Source: Stanieria sp. NIES-3757
GTDB lineage: Bacteria > Cyanobacteriota > Cyanobacteriia > Cyanobacteriales > Xenococcaceae
Length of the DNA: 64,000 nt
Assembly: GCA_002355455.1 (NCBI GenBank)
Contig: AP017375.1
Span: forward strand, 2,976,001-3,040,000
Direction: 5' to 3'
Under the pieces are notes generated by a model. It had not been told where the DNA came from and did not search any database. It saw nothing but the letters and a program-made list of their open reading frames with translations. Position 1 is the stretch's first letter; each line of letters opens with the position of its first letter. A program made the position numbers and the translations under genes. Below, piece by piece: positions 44,140-54,660 of the stretch.

Positions 44140-45024
44140 TTAGGCTTCTTTAATTCTATTTCGTTTTATTAATCGAGAAAATAAACCCAATCCTAAAAAA
44201 CCAAAAATTAGAGCCACAGTATTATCTGATTCGGGAACTTTTTGACAAGGATTAATACTTTTTGGGGCTTGGACACAAGATTGATTGCTTGTCACAGCAA
44301 CTAATTTAACTTGAGTAGGATTAGCAAAGAAATTTTGGTATCTACCAGCTAAAATAATTTGACCAAATTCTCGCTCAGTTCCAAAAGAATTATCAGCAAA
44401 AAAATTGGTTATAGTAATATTAGAAGTTGCTCTAGGGTCAAGAAAATCATTATTAAATCCCTGAGCTAAATTAGTGGTTAAGTTTCCTAGGACTCTTACT
44501 CCTCCTAAAAAAGCTTCATTAGCACTATCAAACAAAGAAAAAGAAATCCCACTAAAAGTAGTAATACTACCATCAAGTAAGCTATCAATTTTATTATTAA
44601 TATCTAAAGTTAATTGAAAATTAAAACTCAAAATTTGATTAGCAGCAATGGAAAAGTTGCTAGTCGCTTCAGAAAAAGTTGTTGCTTGACCATAATATTT
44701 GAGTCCCTTTCCAGTCGCATCAGTTTGAAAATTAGTACTTAAAAAAGCAATTGGGTTATTAATATCTTGATTATCAATAACAAAGTTTTGGATTCCATCA
44801 GCGTTACTATTAACTAATGCGCTAGTGTCACCAGAAATAGCTACGGCATTGCGACTGCTTTGGGCTGTCGGATTAAAAGGCAAAATATTAAAGTTAGTTA
44901 TAATTAAACTATTTTGTGCTGAAGAAAAGGTTGCAGCCTGGACTGATAAGTCTCCTATAAAAGTACTACCAAAAGAAATAATTGTTAATAAGCAAGTTTT
45001 GCTTGATAATTTTATACTTGGCAT
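44140..45024 (-). CDS. Secreted protein with PEP-CTERM-like sorting signal
   Basis: About 294 residues. N-terminal signal peptide (SKTCLLTIISFGSTFIGDLSVQAA). The mature part is Asn/Ser/Thr-rich with beta-strand character. The C-terminus has the tripartite sorting signal: VPES, a hydrophobic helix (TVALIFGFLGLGLF) and a basic end (RLIKRNRIKEA). Such proteins are processed by exosortase and exported to the outer layer or extracellular matrix; no exosortase gene is in this window. I prefer the ATG at 45024 but 45048 is possible. Upstream DNA to 45660 is AT-rich, with no gene or recognisable element. Confidence 0.75.
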   Translation of the reverse strand: MPSIKLSSKTCLLTIISFGSTFIGDLSVQAATFSSAQNSLIITNFNILPFNPTAQSSRNAVAISGDTSALVNSNADGIQNFVIDNQDINNPIAFLSTNFQTDATGKGLKYYGQATTFSEATSNFSIAANQILSFNFQLTLDINNKIDSLLDGSITTFSGISFSLFDSANEAFLGGVRVLGNLTTNLAQGFNNDFLDPRATSNITITNFFADNSFGTEREFGQIILAGRYQNFFANPTQVKLVAVTSNQSCVQAPKSINPCQKVPESDNTVALIFGFLGLGLFSRLIKRNRIKEA

Positions 45025-45048
45025 GAGTTTAATGTAGTGAATTAGCAT

Positions 45049-45660
45049 TTTAATTATTTTAATATACCTAACTAGGTAAATTATGACTTAATTATGCAGA
45101 AAATTTTTCATGAATAACAACAGCATTACTAATATTTTTTGCAACGAAATTACTTTACAATTTTGATAATTTATTGGTTGATACTCAAATACTTGATTTA
45201 TAATTAATTCAGCTTAAAATTTTTCGTTGTTTTAATGTGTATGTGAACTATATAGGTTTTTATTTCATCAAAACTTTATCTATAATTGAGTTAAAAAAAG
45301 TCAGATAAAGTTAAATTAAAGTTTTCAAAACAGGGACTATTAACTTAACATTTGATTTACAAATCAATCGTAATTTCAATAGTTATTCAAACACTAAAAA
45401 CCTAAGTAAAATAATTTGCCTTTTCAGAACGTGATTTTGAATTAAATCAAGTACAGTTCAACCTCTTGGCTTTTTGTTGCTGCTCGATCAACTACTATTA
45501 TCTAAAGTTATCTTCCTGATTCAAGAACAACTATACTAGATTATCAAGATTAATTATTGGTTAGCAGCAGATTTAAAAGTTAGTGGTAAATTGGTTCAAC
45601 ATCTAGGTAGGATAGGATTTGCCCTCAACAGACCATCTCATCACAAGGAGCAAGAGATCG
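45049..45660. other. 612-bp AT-rich intergenic region before ilvD
   Basis: No coding frame, tRNA or clear hairpin with T tract is visible. It must contain the promoters of the divergent PEP-CTERM gene (minus) and ilvD (plus). I see no convincing operator. Confidence 0.5.
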
Positions 45661-47346
45661 ATGCCTGATAATCGTAGAAGCCAAGTCGTTACTAAAGGTG
45701 AACAGCGATCGCCCAACCGAGCCATGTTACGGGCTGTCGGTTTTGGAGATGATGACTTTACTAAACCTATTGTCGGACTTGCCAACGGCTACAGTACTAT
45801 TACCCCTTGTAATATGGGGATTAATTCCTTAGCACAGCGAGCCGAACAAGCTTTATTTCAAGCTGGTGCAATGCCTCAGATGTTCGGAACTATTACCATC
45901 AGTGACGGTATCTCGATGGGAACAGAAGGAATGAAATATTCCTTGGTATCCCGTGATGTAATTGCTGACTCAATCGAAACTGCTTGTAATGGACAAAGCA
46001 TGGATGGAGTGTTAGCAATTGGTGGTTGCGATAAAAATATGCCTGGAGCGATGATTGCGATCGCGAGAATGAATATTCCTGGTATCTTTGTTTATGGCGG
46101 TACGATTAAGCCAGGTAAATATAATGGACAGGATTTAACTGTTGTTAGTGCGTTTGAAGCGGTAGGTCAGTACAGTGCAGGTAAGATAGATCAAGAAGAA
46201 CTAATGGCGATCGAACGTAATGCTTGTCCTGGGGCTGGTTCTTGTGGTGGGATGTTTACGGCTAACACCATGTCTTCCGCTTTTGAAGTGATGGGGATGA
46301 GTTTACCCTATTCTTCAACTATGGCAGCCGAAGATGCAGAAAAAGCTGATAGTACTGAAAAATCTGCTTTTGTTCTGGTTGAAGCGATCCGCAAACAAAT
46401 TCTTCCCAGCCAAATTTTAACCCGCCAAGCCTTTGAAAATGCTATTTCAGTAATTATGGCGGTAGGTGGTTCGACTAATGCCGTGTTACATTTACTAGCG
46501 ATCGCAAATACGATTGGTGTTCCTCTTACTCTTGATGATTTTGAAACAATTCGCAAGCGTGTACCTGTAATCTGCGACCTTAAACCTTCTGGCAAATACG
46601 TTACCGTTGATTTACATCATGCTGGTGGTATTCCTCAAGTCATGAAGATGTTATTAGTTCATGGCTTATTACACGGGGACGCACTAACAATTACAGGACA
46701 AACTATTGCCGAAGTTTTAGCAGATGTTCCCGATACACCTCCAGCTAATCAAGATGTAATTCGTTCTTGGGACAATCCTGTCTATAAAGAAGGACATTTA
46801 GCCGTATTAAAAGGAAACTTGGCGACAGAAGGGTCTGTAGCGAAAATTAGTGGTGTCAAAAATCCTCAGATTACAGGTCCTGCCAGAGTCTTTGAATCGG
46901 AAGAAGAATGTTTAGATGCGATTCTGGCTGGCAAAATTAACCCAGGAGATATCATTGTTGTCCGCTACGAAGGACCTAGAGGCGGCCCTGGTATGCGAGA
47001 AATGCTTGCCCCAACTTCAGCAATTATTGGTGCTGGGTTAGGTGATTGTGTTGGCTTAATTACCGATGGACGTTTCTCTGGTGGTACTTATGGCATGGTA
47101 GTCGGTCACGTTGCCCCTGAAGCAGCCGTAGGTGGTACGATTGCTTTAGTTGAAGAGGGAGATAGTATTACTATTGATGCTCATCACAAACTTCTACAAC
47201 TTAATGTTGCTGAGGAAGAATTACTCAAACGTAAAGCAGCTTGGCAGCCTCCTCAACCTCGCTATACCAGAGGTGTGCTAGCAAAATATGCAAAATTAGT
47301 TTCTTCTAGTAGTTTAGGTGCAGTAACAGATCATAATATTTTGTAA
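45661..47346 (+). CDS. ilvD: Dihydroxy-acid dehydratase
   Basis: 561 residues, the usual family length, from the ATG at 45661, which has AAGGAG 11 bases upstream; an in-frame TTG earlier is not used. IlvD dehydrates 2,3-dihydroxy-isovalerate and -3-methylvalerate in branched-chain amino acid and pantothenate synthesis. Fe-S ligands fit [10 protein letters not shown] and [18 protein letters not shown]; other conserved blocks are [12 protein letters not shown] and [11 protein letters not shown]. No other ilv gene is adjacent. A terminator follows. Confidence 0.96.
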   Translation: MPDNRRSQVVTKGEQRSPNRAMLRAVGFGDDDFTKPIVGLANGYSTITPCNMGINSLAQRAEQALFQAGAMPQMFGTITISDGISMGTEGMKYSLVSRDVIADSIETACNGQSMDGVLAIGGCDKNMPGAMIAIARMNIPGIFVYGGTIKPGKYNGQDLTVVSAFEAVGQYSAGKIDQEELMAIERNACPGAGSCGGMFTANTMSSAFEVMGMSLPYSSTMAAEDAEKADSTEKSAFVLVEAIRKQILPSQILTRQAFENAISVIMAVGGSTNAVLHLLAIANTIGVPLTLDDFETIRKRVPVICDLKPSGKYVTVDLHHAGGIPQVMKMLLVHGLLHGDALTITGQTIAEVLADVPDTPPANQDVIRSWDNPVYKEGHLAVLKGNLATEGSVAKISGVKNPQITGPARVFESEEECLDAILAGKINPGDIIVVRYEGPRGGPGMREMLAPTSAIIGAGLGDCVGLITDGRFSGGTYGMVVGHVAPEAAVGGTIALVEEGDSITIDAHHKLLQLNVAEEELLKRKAAWQPPQPRYTRGVLAKYAKLVSSSSLGAVTDHNIL

Positions 47347-47366
47347 GCATATTCTAACTCTTCATC

Positions 47367-47414
47367 AAAGCTGAGAATAAACTCTTATAAAGAGATACTT
47401 TTCAGCTTTTTTTT
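47367..47414 (+). terminator. Rho-independent terminator of ilvD
   Basis: AAAGCTGA/TCAGCTTT (47367-47374 with 47402-47409) encloses a second hairpin CTCTTATAAAGAG and is followed by T8. It ends 20 bp after the stop codon. Confidence 0.85.
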
Positions 47415-47568
47415 ATTAAAAAATATATTTATAGTTTTGTTTTTTACAGTATTTTTTGTCTATAGATGTAAAGAAATAATTGAAAACTGCACTTAATCAA
47501 ACAGAATTATCTAAAATTACAATTAAGCTTAATTGATTCCTCCTCAATAGAAGAAACCAGCAGAGGAA

Positions 47569-48282
47569 ATGAAATCTACACACCTAATTTCTCAATCTAG
47601 TGCGATCGCTTTATTGAGTACGATTTGCTGTATTTATCCAAAAGCAGTGACTGCTCAAATCGATATTCCTCAAATGTCTGCTGAAACTTGTGCGGTACTC
47701 TCAGGTAAACAAAAACCCGATAGTCGCACACTTCAGTATCTATTATTGCTCGAAGAAGATTTTGCTGATCCCAATCCCGTGGCAATCGCTCTTTATAAAC
47801 AAGTCATTCAGCAATGTCCTCAAGCCTACCTAGATTATCAACAACGCAAGCGAGCAAGTAATCCTTTTGCAAACAATCCAATCGTAAATACTGATTCCAC
47901 TCCCTTATCAAATTTAACAAATACCGAGCCTAATAATACCAATACATCTCAGACCAACGAGCAACAGGAGATGGCAAAATATGATGAAGCGATCCGTCTT
48001 AATCCTAATGAGGCTAAAGCTTATTTAGCAAGAGGTACGGCTTATTATGACCGCAAATACTATCAAGAAGCGATCTCAGATTATACAGAAGCAATTCGTC
48101 TAGAACCTAACAATCCCCTAGGTTATGCTAATCGAGCTTTGGCTGAACAATTTTTGGGAAATAAACAAGAAGCGATCGCGGATTATCAAATTGCAGCTAA
48201 ATTATTTAAGGCTCAAGGCGATCAAGATAATTATCAAAGAGTTTTAAAGTTTTTGCAAGAACTTCAAGGAAATAGTAATTAA
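47569..48282 (+). CDS. Secreted TPR protein
   Basis: 237 residues. The signal peptide (AIALLSTICCIYPKAVTAQ) predicts export. An N-terminal helical part with two Cys (ETCAVLSG, IQQCPQAY), an Asn/Thr-rich linker, and two to three TPR units at the C-terminus (YDEAIRLNPNEAKAYLARGTAYYDRKYYQEAISDYTEAIRLEPNNPLGYANRA). AAACCAGCAGAGG precedes the ATG. It is 79 bp before the YcxB-like gene on the same strand and may be co-expressed with it and the kinase. Confidence 0.75.
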   Translation: MKSTHLISQSSAIALLSTICCIYPKAVTAQIDIPQMSAETCAVLSGKQKPDSRTLQYLLLLEEDFADPNPVAIALYKQVIQQCPQAYLDYQQRKRASNPFANNPIVNTDSTPLSNLTNTEPNNTNTSQTNEQQEMAKYDEAIRLNPNEAKAYLARGTAYYDRKYYQEAISDYTEAIRLEPNNPLGYANRALAEQFLGNKQEAIADYQIAAKLFKAQGDQDNYQRVLKFLQELQGNSN

Positions 48283-48361
48283 GCAACTAAATAAATTTAA
48301 TTGCATTTGTTTTTTAGGCTCAACGTAATTAAAATTTAAGTTTGAAAAATATTCAAAAAAT

Positions 48362-48904
48362 ATGTCTGAAGAAATAGAAATTAACTTTGGTGGTACTTTA
48401 ACAGAAAAGCAGTTTCATATTTGTCAACAATATTATCTGCCAACATGGTTCAATTTTATTTCTAAATTCGCGTTTTGGTTTTATTTGGGCTTAATGATAG
48501 TTAAATGGTTAATGATATTTATAGGACTAGAGAATCCTGGAGATATACCATTAAGTTCCCGTGAGGTCTTTAGTGCGGTTTTTGGTGATGTATTTATTCT
48601 TCTATGGTTATGGCTACTATTTCAATCTACAAAACGAAATAGCAAAAAAGTTTGGCAATCTAATAAATTAATTCATGGAAATTTCTCTGGAGTAGCAACA
48701 GAGCAAACGTTGTTCTGGAATCATTCTTATGGAGAATCAAGGTTTCCCTGGCACGTAATGCTGAAATACAAAGAAGCTAAAAATATAATGATGCTTTACA
48801 CAAGTATTAATCAAGCACTGATTATACCTCGTAACTTTTTTAATTCTGAAGAAGATTGGCAGCAATTTCGTCAGTTAGTTGCCAATAAAGTTCCTAAAAA
48901 ATAA
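48362..48904 (+). CDS. YcxB-like membrane protein
   Basis: 180 residues. Two membrane helices near residues 35-60 and 75-95, then a C-terminal soluble domain with HGNFSGVATEQTLFWNHSYGESRFPWHVMLKYKEAKNIMMLYTSINQALIIPRNFF, the layout of the YcxB domain. The function of this family is unknown. It lies 20 bp before the Ser/Thr kinase gene, so it is probably in the same operon and a candidate partner or substrate. Confidence 0.7.
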   Translation: MSEEIEINFGGTLTEKQFHICQQYYLPTWFNFISKFAFWFYLGLMIVKWLMIFIGLENPGDIPLSSREVFSAVFGDVFILLWLWLLFQSTKRNSKKVWQSNKLIHGNFSGVATEQTLFWNHSYGESRFPWHVMLKYKEAKNIMMLYTSINQALIIPRNFFNSEEDWQQFRQLVANKVPKK

Positions 48905-48924
48905 TAATTGTTTGTTGCTCAAAT

Positions 48925-50322
48925 ATGACAGACCAAATCTTAAGCGATGCCACAGGCAACCGCTTCGCGGATCGCTATCTAATTCAAAAACAATTAGGCA
49001 AGCGAGGTGGACGAGAAACTCTTTTAGCTAAAGACATACAAACTGAAGAATTAGTAATAATTAAACTTCTTCAATTCGGTTTAGACTTCCAATGGGAACA
49101 ACTTAAATTATTTGAAAGAGAAGCTCAAACTCTCCAAAATATTAATCATTCTGCCATACCTAAATATCTAGATTACTTTGAAATAAATTTACCAGAATAT
49201 CAAGGATTTGCTTTAGTTCAAACTTATATTCAAGCTCAATCTTTAGCAGAACAACTTAATAAAGGTAGAACTTTTACTGAAGCAGAAATTAAACAATTAG
49301 CTGAACAAATTCTCAAAATTCTTATTTATTTACACTCACAAAACCCTCCCATAACTCATCGAGATATTAAACCCAGTAATATCTTATTAACAAATCGCTC
49401 TGGTAATCATGTTGGAGATGTTTATTTAATTGATTTTGGTTCGGTACAAAATGTAGCAGCTAAACAAGAAGGAACAATTACAATTGTGGGAACTTATGGT
49501 TATATGCCTCCCGAACAATTTGGCGATCGCTGTGTGACTGCTTCAGATCTTTATAGTTTGGGAGCAACTTTAATTAATTTAGTTACCAGAATTGAACCTG
49601 CTGATTTACCTCAACAAGAGGGAAGAATTCAATTTGAAAGGGTTGTTAATCTCAGTATTCAATTAAAAGCTTGGTTAAAAAGAATGATTGAACCAAGTTT
49701 AGATAAACGTTTTAGTTCTGCTCAAGTTGCTTTAGATAATTTAATTAATTTATCTCAATCCGAATCAAACGATTTAAATGTTGTTGAATTAAGTGATAGA
49801 CAAAAATTTTATGTGCATAAAAGTGTAAATAAATTAGAAATAATTATTGAGCCAAAAACAACAAATTTATCATTATTAGATTTTACAATTATAATTATAG
49901 TATTTTTAGTTTTCGTTGTATTAGAGCCAGGTGCATTAGCAGCTTTAATAATATTTATGGGAATTATATGTATTTCATCTGTATATTATATACAAGACAA
50001 TCTTTTACCTTTATTTGTTAAAAAAAAGTTAATTATTGAAAAACAAAAAATTGCTTTAACTTATCAAGTATTTAAATTTAAATACGATATTATTCCACCT
50101 ACCTCTAATTCATTTATATATAAACTAGATAAATTAGAAACAGATAGATTTGAAAATATTGTCTTGAATAAGATTATTATTTGGGCTGGCAGAAATAAAA
50201 ATGAACTAAAAAAATATGAAATCAAAGGCTTAAATGAAGCTGAATCAAATTTGTTGTCTAAAGAATTAAGTGATTGGTTACAACTACCAATTGAGCAGAG
50301 ATCGCCTTTGCTGAGAGTTTGA
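48925..50322 (+). CDS. Serine/threonine protein kinase with C-terminal membrane region
   Basis: 465 residues. Kinase domain (about 15-285): Gly-rich loop GKRGGRET, Lys in VIIKLL, catalytic loop HRDIKPSN, DFGS and the APE-equivalent MPPEQFGD. The C-terminal half has two membrane helices (IIIIVFLVFVVLEPGALAALIIF) and a cytoplasmic PH-like segment resembling YcxB text (KIALTYQVFKFKYD...LSDWLQLPI). Cyanobacterial membrane-linked Hanks-type kinases of this form are common; targets are unknown. It is followed by a convergent putA across a hairpin. Confidence 0.88.
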   Translation: MTDQILSDATGNRFADRYLIQKQLGKRGGRETLLAKDIQTEELVIIKLLQFGLDFQWEQLKLFEREAQTLQNINHSAIPKYLDYFEINLPEYQGFALVQTYIQAQSLAEQLNKGRTFTEAEIKQLAEQILKILIYLHSQNPPITHRDIKPSNILLTNRSGNHVGDVYLIDFGSVQNVAAKQEGTITIVGTYGYMPPEQFGDRCVTASDLYSLGATLINLVTRIEPADLPQQEGRIQFERVVNLSIQLKAWLKRMIEPSLDKRFSSAQVALDNLINLSQSESNDLNVVELSDRQKFYVHKSVNKLEIIIEPKTTNLSLLDFTIIIIVFLVFVVLEPGALAALIIFMGIICISSVYYIQDNLLPLFVKKKLIIEKQKIALTYQVFKFKYDIIPPTSNSFIYKLDKLETDRFENIVLNKIIIWAGRNKNELKKYEIKGLNEAESNLLSKELSDWLQLPIEQRSPLLRV

Positions 50323-50348
50323 ACTTCAGTTAGTCTAATTCATAAAAA

Positions 50349-50374
50349 TAGGGATATAGCCTACTATATCCCTA
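50349..50374. terminator. Perfect 11-bp stem-loop between convergent kinase and putA genes
   Basis: TAGGGATATAG-CCTA-CTATATCCCTA, no T tract on either side. It could block convergent transcripts or stabilise their 3' ends. Adjacent ACTGATAACTGATC repeats are simple intergenic text. Confidence 0.55.
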
Positions 50375-50407
50375 CTGATAACTGATCACTGGTAACTGAT
50401 AACTGTT

Positions 50408-53392
50408 CTAATCTACTCCTTCAATCGGTGCAAAACCCTGACGTTGAATATTTTCTGTTACGACACGAGGTTCTAAAAATTGTAGTAAATAATCGGGACC
50501 TCCTGCTTTGGAACCAACTCCAGAAAGTTTAAACCCACCAAAAGGTTGTCGAGCTACGATCGCGCCTGTAATGGTACGGTTAATATATAAGTTTCCTACT
50601 TCAAATTCTTGATAAGCTCGTTCGATATGATTGGGAGTACGGGAATATAAGCCTCCAGTAAGAGCATAATCTGTACCGTTGGCAATGGTTAAGGCTTCAT
50701 CAAAGTCATTGGCTTTAATTACGGCTAAGACGGGACCAAATATTTCTTCTTGGGCGATAGTTGCATCAGGAGAAACTTCACTAAAAATAGTTGGGGGAAT
50801 GAAATAACCACCGTCGGGGGCAGACATCGATAAAGCAAGTTGACACTCTTGCTTACCCTTGGCAATATATTCTAAAATGCGATCGCGTGCATTGGCATCA
50901 ATCACTGGTCCTACTTGGGTACTGGGTGCATCTGCTACCCCAACATTGAGGGATTTGGTTGCTTCTACCAATCTTTCAATGAAAGTGTTGTAAATAGGTT
51001 CGAGGACGATTACCCTAGAACAAGCAGAACATTTTTGACCAGTGTAGCCGAAAGCTGATGAAACTACTCCTGCCACAGCTTGGTCTAAATCAGCACTTTC
51101 ATCTACAACAATGGCATTTTTACCACCCATTTCGGCAATGACTCGTTTGAGGTGTTTTTGTCCTGGTTGTAATTTAGCTGCCTCGGCATAGATGCGACAA
51201 CCAACTTCTCGCGAACCCGTAAAAGCAATCACATGGGTATCGGGGTGTTCAACCATGTATGCGCCTACTTGAGAACCTTTTCCAGGCACAAATTGAATAA
51301 CACCATTGGGAATACCAGCTTGAACTAGAATTTCGATAATTTTGGCCGCAATTACGGAAGAAGTTTCCGCAGGTTTAAGGAGAGTACAGTTACCCGTTAC
51401 TAAAGCTGCGACTGTCATCCCAGTTGCGATCGCAACTGGAAAGTTCCACGGAGAAATTACTATGGCAATTCCTCTCGGTTGATAGAAGTAGCGGTTGGTT
51501 TCTCCTGCAATGTCATAGATGTAACCGCTATCTAGCCTTTCCATTTCGTCGGCGTAGTATCTACAGAAGTCAATCGCTTCGGATACTTCGGCATCAGCTT
51601 GAGGTAAAATTTTCCCTACTTCTAAACAGATCCAGGCATTAAGTTCGTGTCTTTTTTCCTCCATGATTTGGGCTGCTTTTCTTAAAATTGATGCCCTTTC
51701 TGTAGCGGGAGTTTTTTGCCAAGTGGGAAAGGCTGTTTTAGCTGCTGTCATGGCTTGTTCGGCTTGTTCGACGGAAATTAAGCCAATTTTGCCGACTATT
51801 TCACTCGATCTTGAAGGATTGACTGAATCGATATATTCGCTTGTTTCAACGTATTCCCCATCAATCAAAGGTAAATAGGTTTTGCCAAGAGAATTACGAA
51901 CTCTTTCTAACGCTTGTTGTCCTTTTTCTCTTAATTCTGCCTGGGCATAATCTGTATCTGGTGCATTGGCAAATTGATTATTTGATGAAGATTGTGGGCG
52001 AATGGTATTCGCAGATACAGAATTTGGTGGTGCAATTAAGGCTTCAATGGGTTTTTCTTCCAAATTTTGCCGTAAAAAAGAGCTATTTGCCGTATTTTCC
52101 AATAAACGACGAATTAAATAAGCCATCCCTGGTAATAGATTACCGTAGGGACAATAAACTCTAACTCGATTCCCTCGTTTAACTAAAGCTTTTGCTAATT
52201 TATCTCCCATGCCGTATAGAACCTGCATCTCAAACCGACGGGCAGGAATTTGCAGAGTTTCAGCGATCGCACAAGCTAAGGCTTGGGAACGAACGTTATG
52301 ACTACCAATAGCTGCATATAAATATTCGTGATTTTCGAGCAATAAACGGGTCATTCGTTCAAAATTGAGATCTGTTTCTGCTTTATCGTTATAAACTGGT
52401 TGTTGCCAATGATTTTGTAAGGATTTGATGGTTTCCTGATCCCAATAAGCCCCTTTTACTAATCTCACCGTTACGGGATTACCCCGTTGTTTTGCCCAAG
52501 CAATTAAATCCTCTAAATCTTGATAAGAATCACGCAAATATGCCTGTAAAGTAACACCTAAATCGGTGCGATCACGAAATTCTTCTTCTACTAATAATTC
52601 TTTTAAAATTGCTAAAGTTAAATCTTTATAAATATACTGTTCCATATCAAAATGGATCGCAGCACCCAACTCTTGGGCTTTTCGTAATAAAATTCTAATG
52701 CGATCGCAAACCCTAGCTTTACTACCTTCAGGATCGAGAGGATCGAATTGGGAATAAAAAGCTGTCAACTTAACCGATACTTGTACTTGAGAAATTTCTT
52801 CTCCCTCAGCTAGATCTATGCCTGGTTGTCGCGTCCAAGTTTTGGCTTGTTGAGATAACTGTTCAATTAATTCGATATATCTATCTAAATAAGATTGTGC
52901 CTCAGCTTCAGTAATTACTGCTTCCCCTAATAAATCTATCGTAAACGCCATACCTTCTTTCCGCAGACGTTCGATAGTTTTAATTACTTCATTAATATTT
53001 TCCCCAGCAATATATTTATAAGCTAGAGTTTCTACAGCCTTAGTAATGGTAACAGCAGCAGTCTGGGCTGGAAAAGAATTAGGATCGGTAAAATTAAGAA
53101 TACCTTTTAATGCCGAGGGTAACTCAACTGACTCATCTCCTAAATATTGTTGCAAATGACGGGCTACTTCTGCTTTACTTTGTAGAGCAGGAATTGTATC
53201 GATAAAGCGGAACAATTGCACTCGCAAACCAGGATTACTCATTGCCCAGTCAAGGAGTTTATCATCCCAACGCATTCCCTCCCGCATTTGGGCAAAAATG
53301 TTACCTTTTTCTCTAGTAACTTTGATTAATTCCCTAGCAATTTCCTGGGTTTTCGCTTCGTAGCGTTGGTCGGTATTAGTTTGAACAACCAC
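50408..53392 (-). CDS. putA: Bifunctional proline dehydrogenase / L-glutamate-gamma-semialdehyde dehydrogenase
   Basis: 994 residues from the GTG at 53392, which has AGGAG 10 bases upstream; the longer frame begins with TTG. The enzyme oxidises proline to P5C with FAD, then to glutamate with NAD+. Proline dehydrogenase part about residues 120-460 (DLGVTLQAYLRDS, VRLVKGAYWDQE, SHNVRSQALA, YGMGDKLAKAL). The aldehyde dehydrogenase part, from about 520, has VISPWNFPVAIATGM, EMGGKNA and the catalytic Cys in GYTGQKCSACSR. No N-terminal DNA-binding domain, so it is a purely catalytic type. No putP transporter is adjacent. Confidence 0.95.
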   Translation of the reverse strand: MVVQTNTDQRYEAKTQEIARELIKVTREKGNIFAQMREGMRWDDKLLDWAMSNPGLRVQLFRFIDTIPALQSKAEVARHLQQYLGDESVELPSALKGILNFTDPNSFPAQTAAVTITKAVETLAYKYIAGENINEVIKTIERLRKEGMAFTIDLLGEAVITEAEAQSYLDRYIELIEQLSQQAKTWTRQPGIDLAEGEEISQVQVSVKLTAFYSQFDPLDPEGSKARVCDRIRILLRKAQELGAAIHFDMEQYIYKDLTLAILKELLVEEEFRDRTDLGVTLQAYLRDSYQDLEDLIAWAKQRGNPVTVRLVKGAYWDQETIKSLQNHWQQPVYNDKAETDLNFERMTRLLLENHEYLYAAIGSHNVRSQALACAIAETLQIPARRFEMQVLYGMGDKLAKALVKRGNRVRVYCPYGNLLPGMAYLIRRLLENTANSSFLRQNLEEKPIEALIAPPNSVSANTIRPQSSSNNQFANAPDTDYAQAELREKGQQALERVRNSLGKTYLPLIDGEYVETSEYIDSVNPSRSSEIVGKIGLISVEQAEQAMTAAKTAFPTWQKTPATERASILRKAAQIMEEKRHELNAWICLEVGKILPQADAEVSEAIDFCRYYADEMERLDSGYIYDIAGETNRYFYQPRGIAIVISPWNFPVAIATGMTVAALVTGNCTLLKPAETSSVIAAKIIEILVQAGIPNGVIQFVPGKGSQVGAYMVEHPDTHVIAFTGSREVGCRIYAEAAKLQPGQKHLKRVIAEMGGKNAIVVDESADLDQAVAGVVSSAFGYTGQKCSACSRVIVLEPIYNTFIERLVEATKSLNVGVADAPSTQVGPVIDANARDRILEYIAKGKQECQLALSMSAPDGGYFIPPTIFSEVSPDATIAQEEIFGPVLAVIKANDFDEALTIANGTDYALTGGLYSRTPNHIERAYQEFEVGNLYINRTITGAIVARQPFGGFKLSGVGSKAGGPDYLLQFLEPRVVTENIQRQGFAPIEGVD

Positions 53393-53558
53393 AGTTAGCA
53401 GACTCCTGTACTGGTTAATGCCTTTTTGGCAACCTTCGATTATAACTTTTTCCCTCAATTAAAATTTAACGTAAAAGTCAGGAATAGTTAACTTTTGATA
53501 GCTATTTTTTTCCACCTAAATTACAAATAATTAATCACAACAATTTTAAGTAATACCA

Positions 53559-54653
53559 TTGTCTAATTCAGTTATTATTAATCTCTCGTTTCTTTTAGCA
53601 CAACCAACAGGAATAAGTACTTATGCAGCTAATCTAATTCCTTATTTGCGCCCACTCGATCCTCTTTTATTAACCGCTAAACCCATTGAAGCATTTAATT
53701 GTTATCCAATTCCTCATAATTTAACTCCTGCGGAAGGTAGTATTGGTCATTTTCGTCGTTTAGTTTGGACTCAATTTTTCTTACCCAAAATTTATCAAAA
53801 ACTTCAAGCAAATCTACTGTTTTCTCCTGTTACAGAAGCACCTATTTATTCACGATGTCGCTATGTGGTAATGTGTCACGATTTGATTCCTTTGCGTTTT
53901 CCTAAAGCTACTTCTCCCTTAACAAATTATTTTCGTTACCTTGTTCCTCAAATTTTAAAACAAGCAGAACATATTATTTGTAATTCTCAAGCTACAGCTA
54001 AAGACCTTACTGATTTTTATGGGATTTCTCCTCAAAAAATAACTCCAATTCTTCTTGGTTATGATGTTAATAATTTTTTTCAATTATCACCAGATAAATT
54101 AGCGAAAACACCTCAAAGCTCATCTTATTTTCTGTATCTTGGTCGTCACGATCCTTATAAAAATTTGCATCGTCTCATTGAAGCTTTTGCCAAACTACCA
54201 CAGTGTAAAGATTATCAATTATGGTTAGCAGGTTCTGCCGATTCCCGTTATACACCTCAATTAAAACAACAAGCAACAGAATTAGGAATTAGCGAACAAA
54301 TTAAATTTCTTAACTATGTTTCTTATCAAGAATTACCAATTATAATTAATAGAGCGATCGCTTTGGTTTTTCCCACTTTATGGGAAGGTTTTGGTCTGCC
54401 TGCTTTAGAAGCAATGGCTTGTGGAACTCCTGTAATTACTTCCAATTTAGCTTCTTTACCAGAAATAACTGGAGATGCTGCGATTTTAATTAATCCTTAT
54501 CAAGTCCAAGAAATTACAGCAGCTATGTCGGAAATTGCCACCAATTATCAATTGCGATCGCATTTAAGTGGCTTGAGTTTAATCCAAGCTAGTAAATTTA
54601 GTTGGCAAAAAACAGCCGAGACAACTCGACAAGTTTTAGCCAAATACTATTAA
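53559..54653 (+). CDS. Family 4 glycosyltransferase
   Basis: 364 residues, GT-B fold. N-terminal INLSFLLAQPTGISTYAANL, middle VMCHDLIPLRFPK and HIICNSQATAKDL, then the C-terminal nucleotide-sugar domain YLGRHDPYKNLHRLIEAF, FLNYVSYQELPIII, PTLWEGFGLPALEAMACGTPVI with the E-x7-E motif. Donor and acceptor are unknown; a mannosyl or glucosyl transfer in surface polysaccharide is likely. The start is a TTG at 53559 without a good SD; no ATG would give the conserved N-terminus. Divergent from putA. Confidence 0.87.
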   Translation: MSNSVIINLSFLLAQPTGISTYAANLIPYLRPLDPLLLTAKPIEAFNCYPIPHNLTPAEGSIGHFRRLVWTQFFLPKIYQKLQANLLFSPVTEAPIYSRCRYVVMCHDLIPLRFPKATSPLTNYFRYLVPQILKQAEHIICNSQATAKDLTDFYGISPQKITPILLGYDVNNFFQLSPDKLAKTPQSSSYFLYLGRHDPYKNLHRLIEAFAKLPQCKDYQLWLAGSADSRYTPQLKQQATELGISEQIKFLNYVSYQELPIIINRAIALVFPTLWEGFGLPALEAMACGTPVITSNLASLPEITGDAAILINPYQVQEITAAMSEIATNYQLRSHLSGLSLIQASKFSWQKTAETTRQVLAKYY

Positions 54654-54660
54654 ATAAAAC

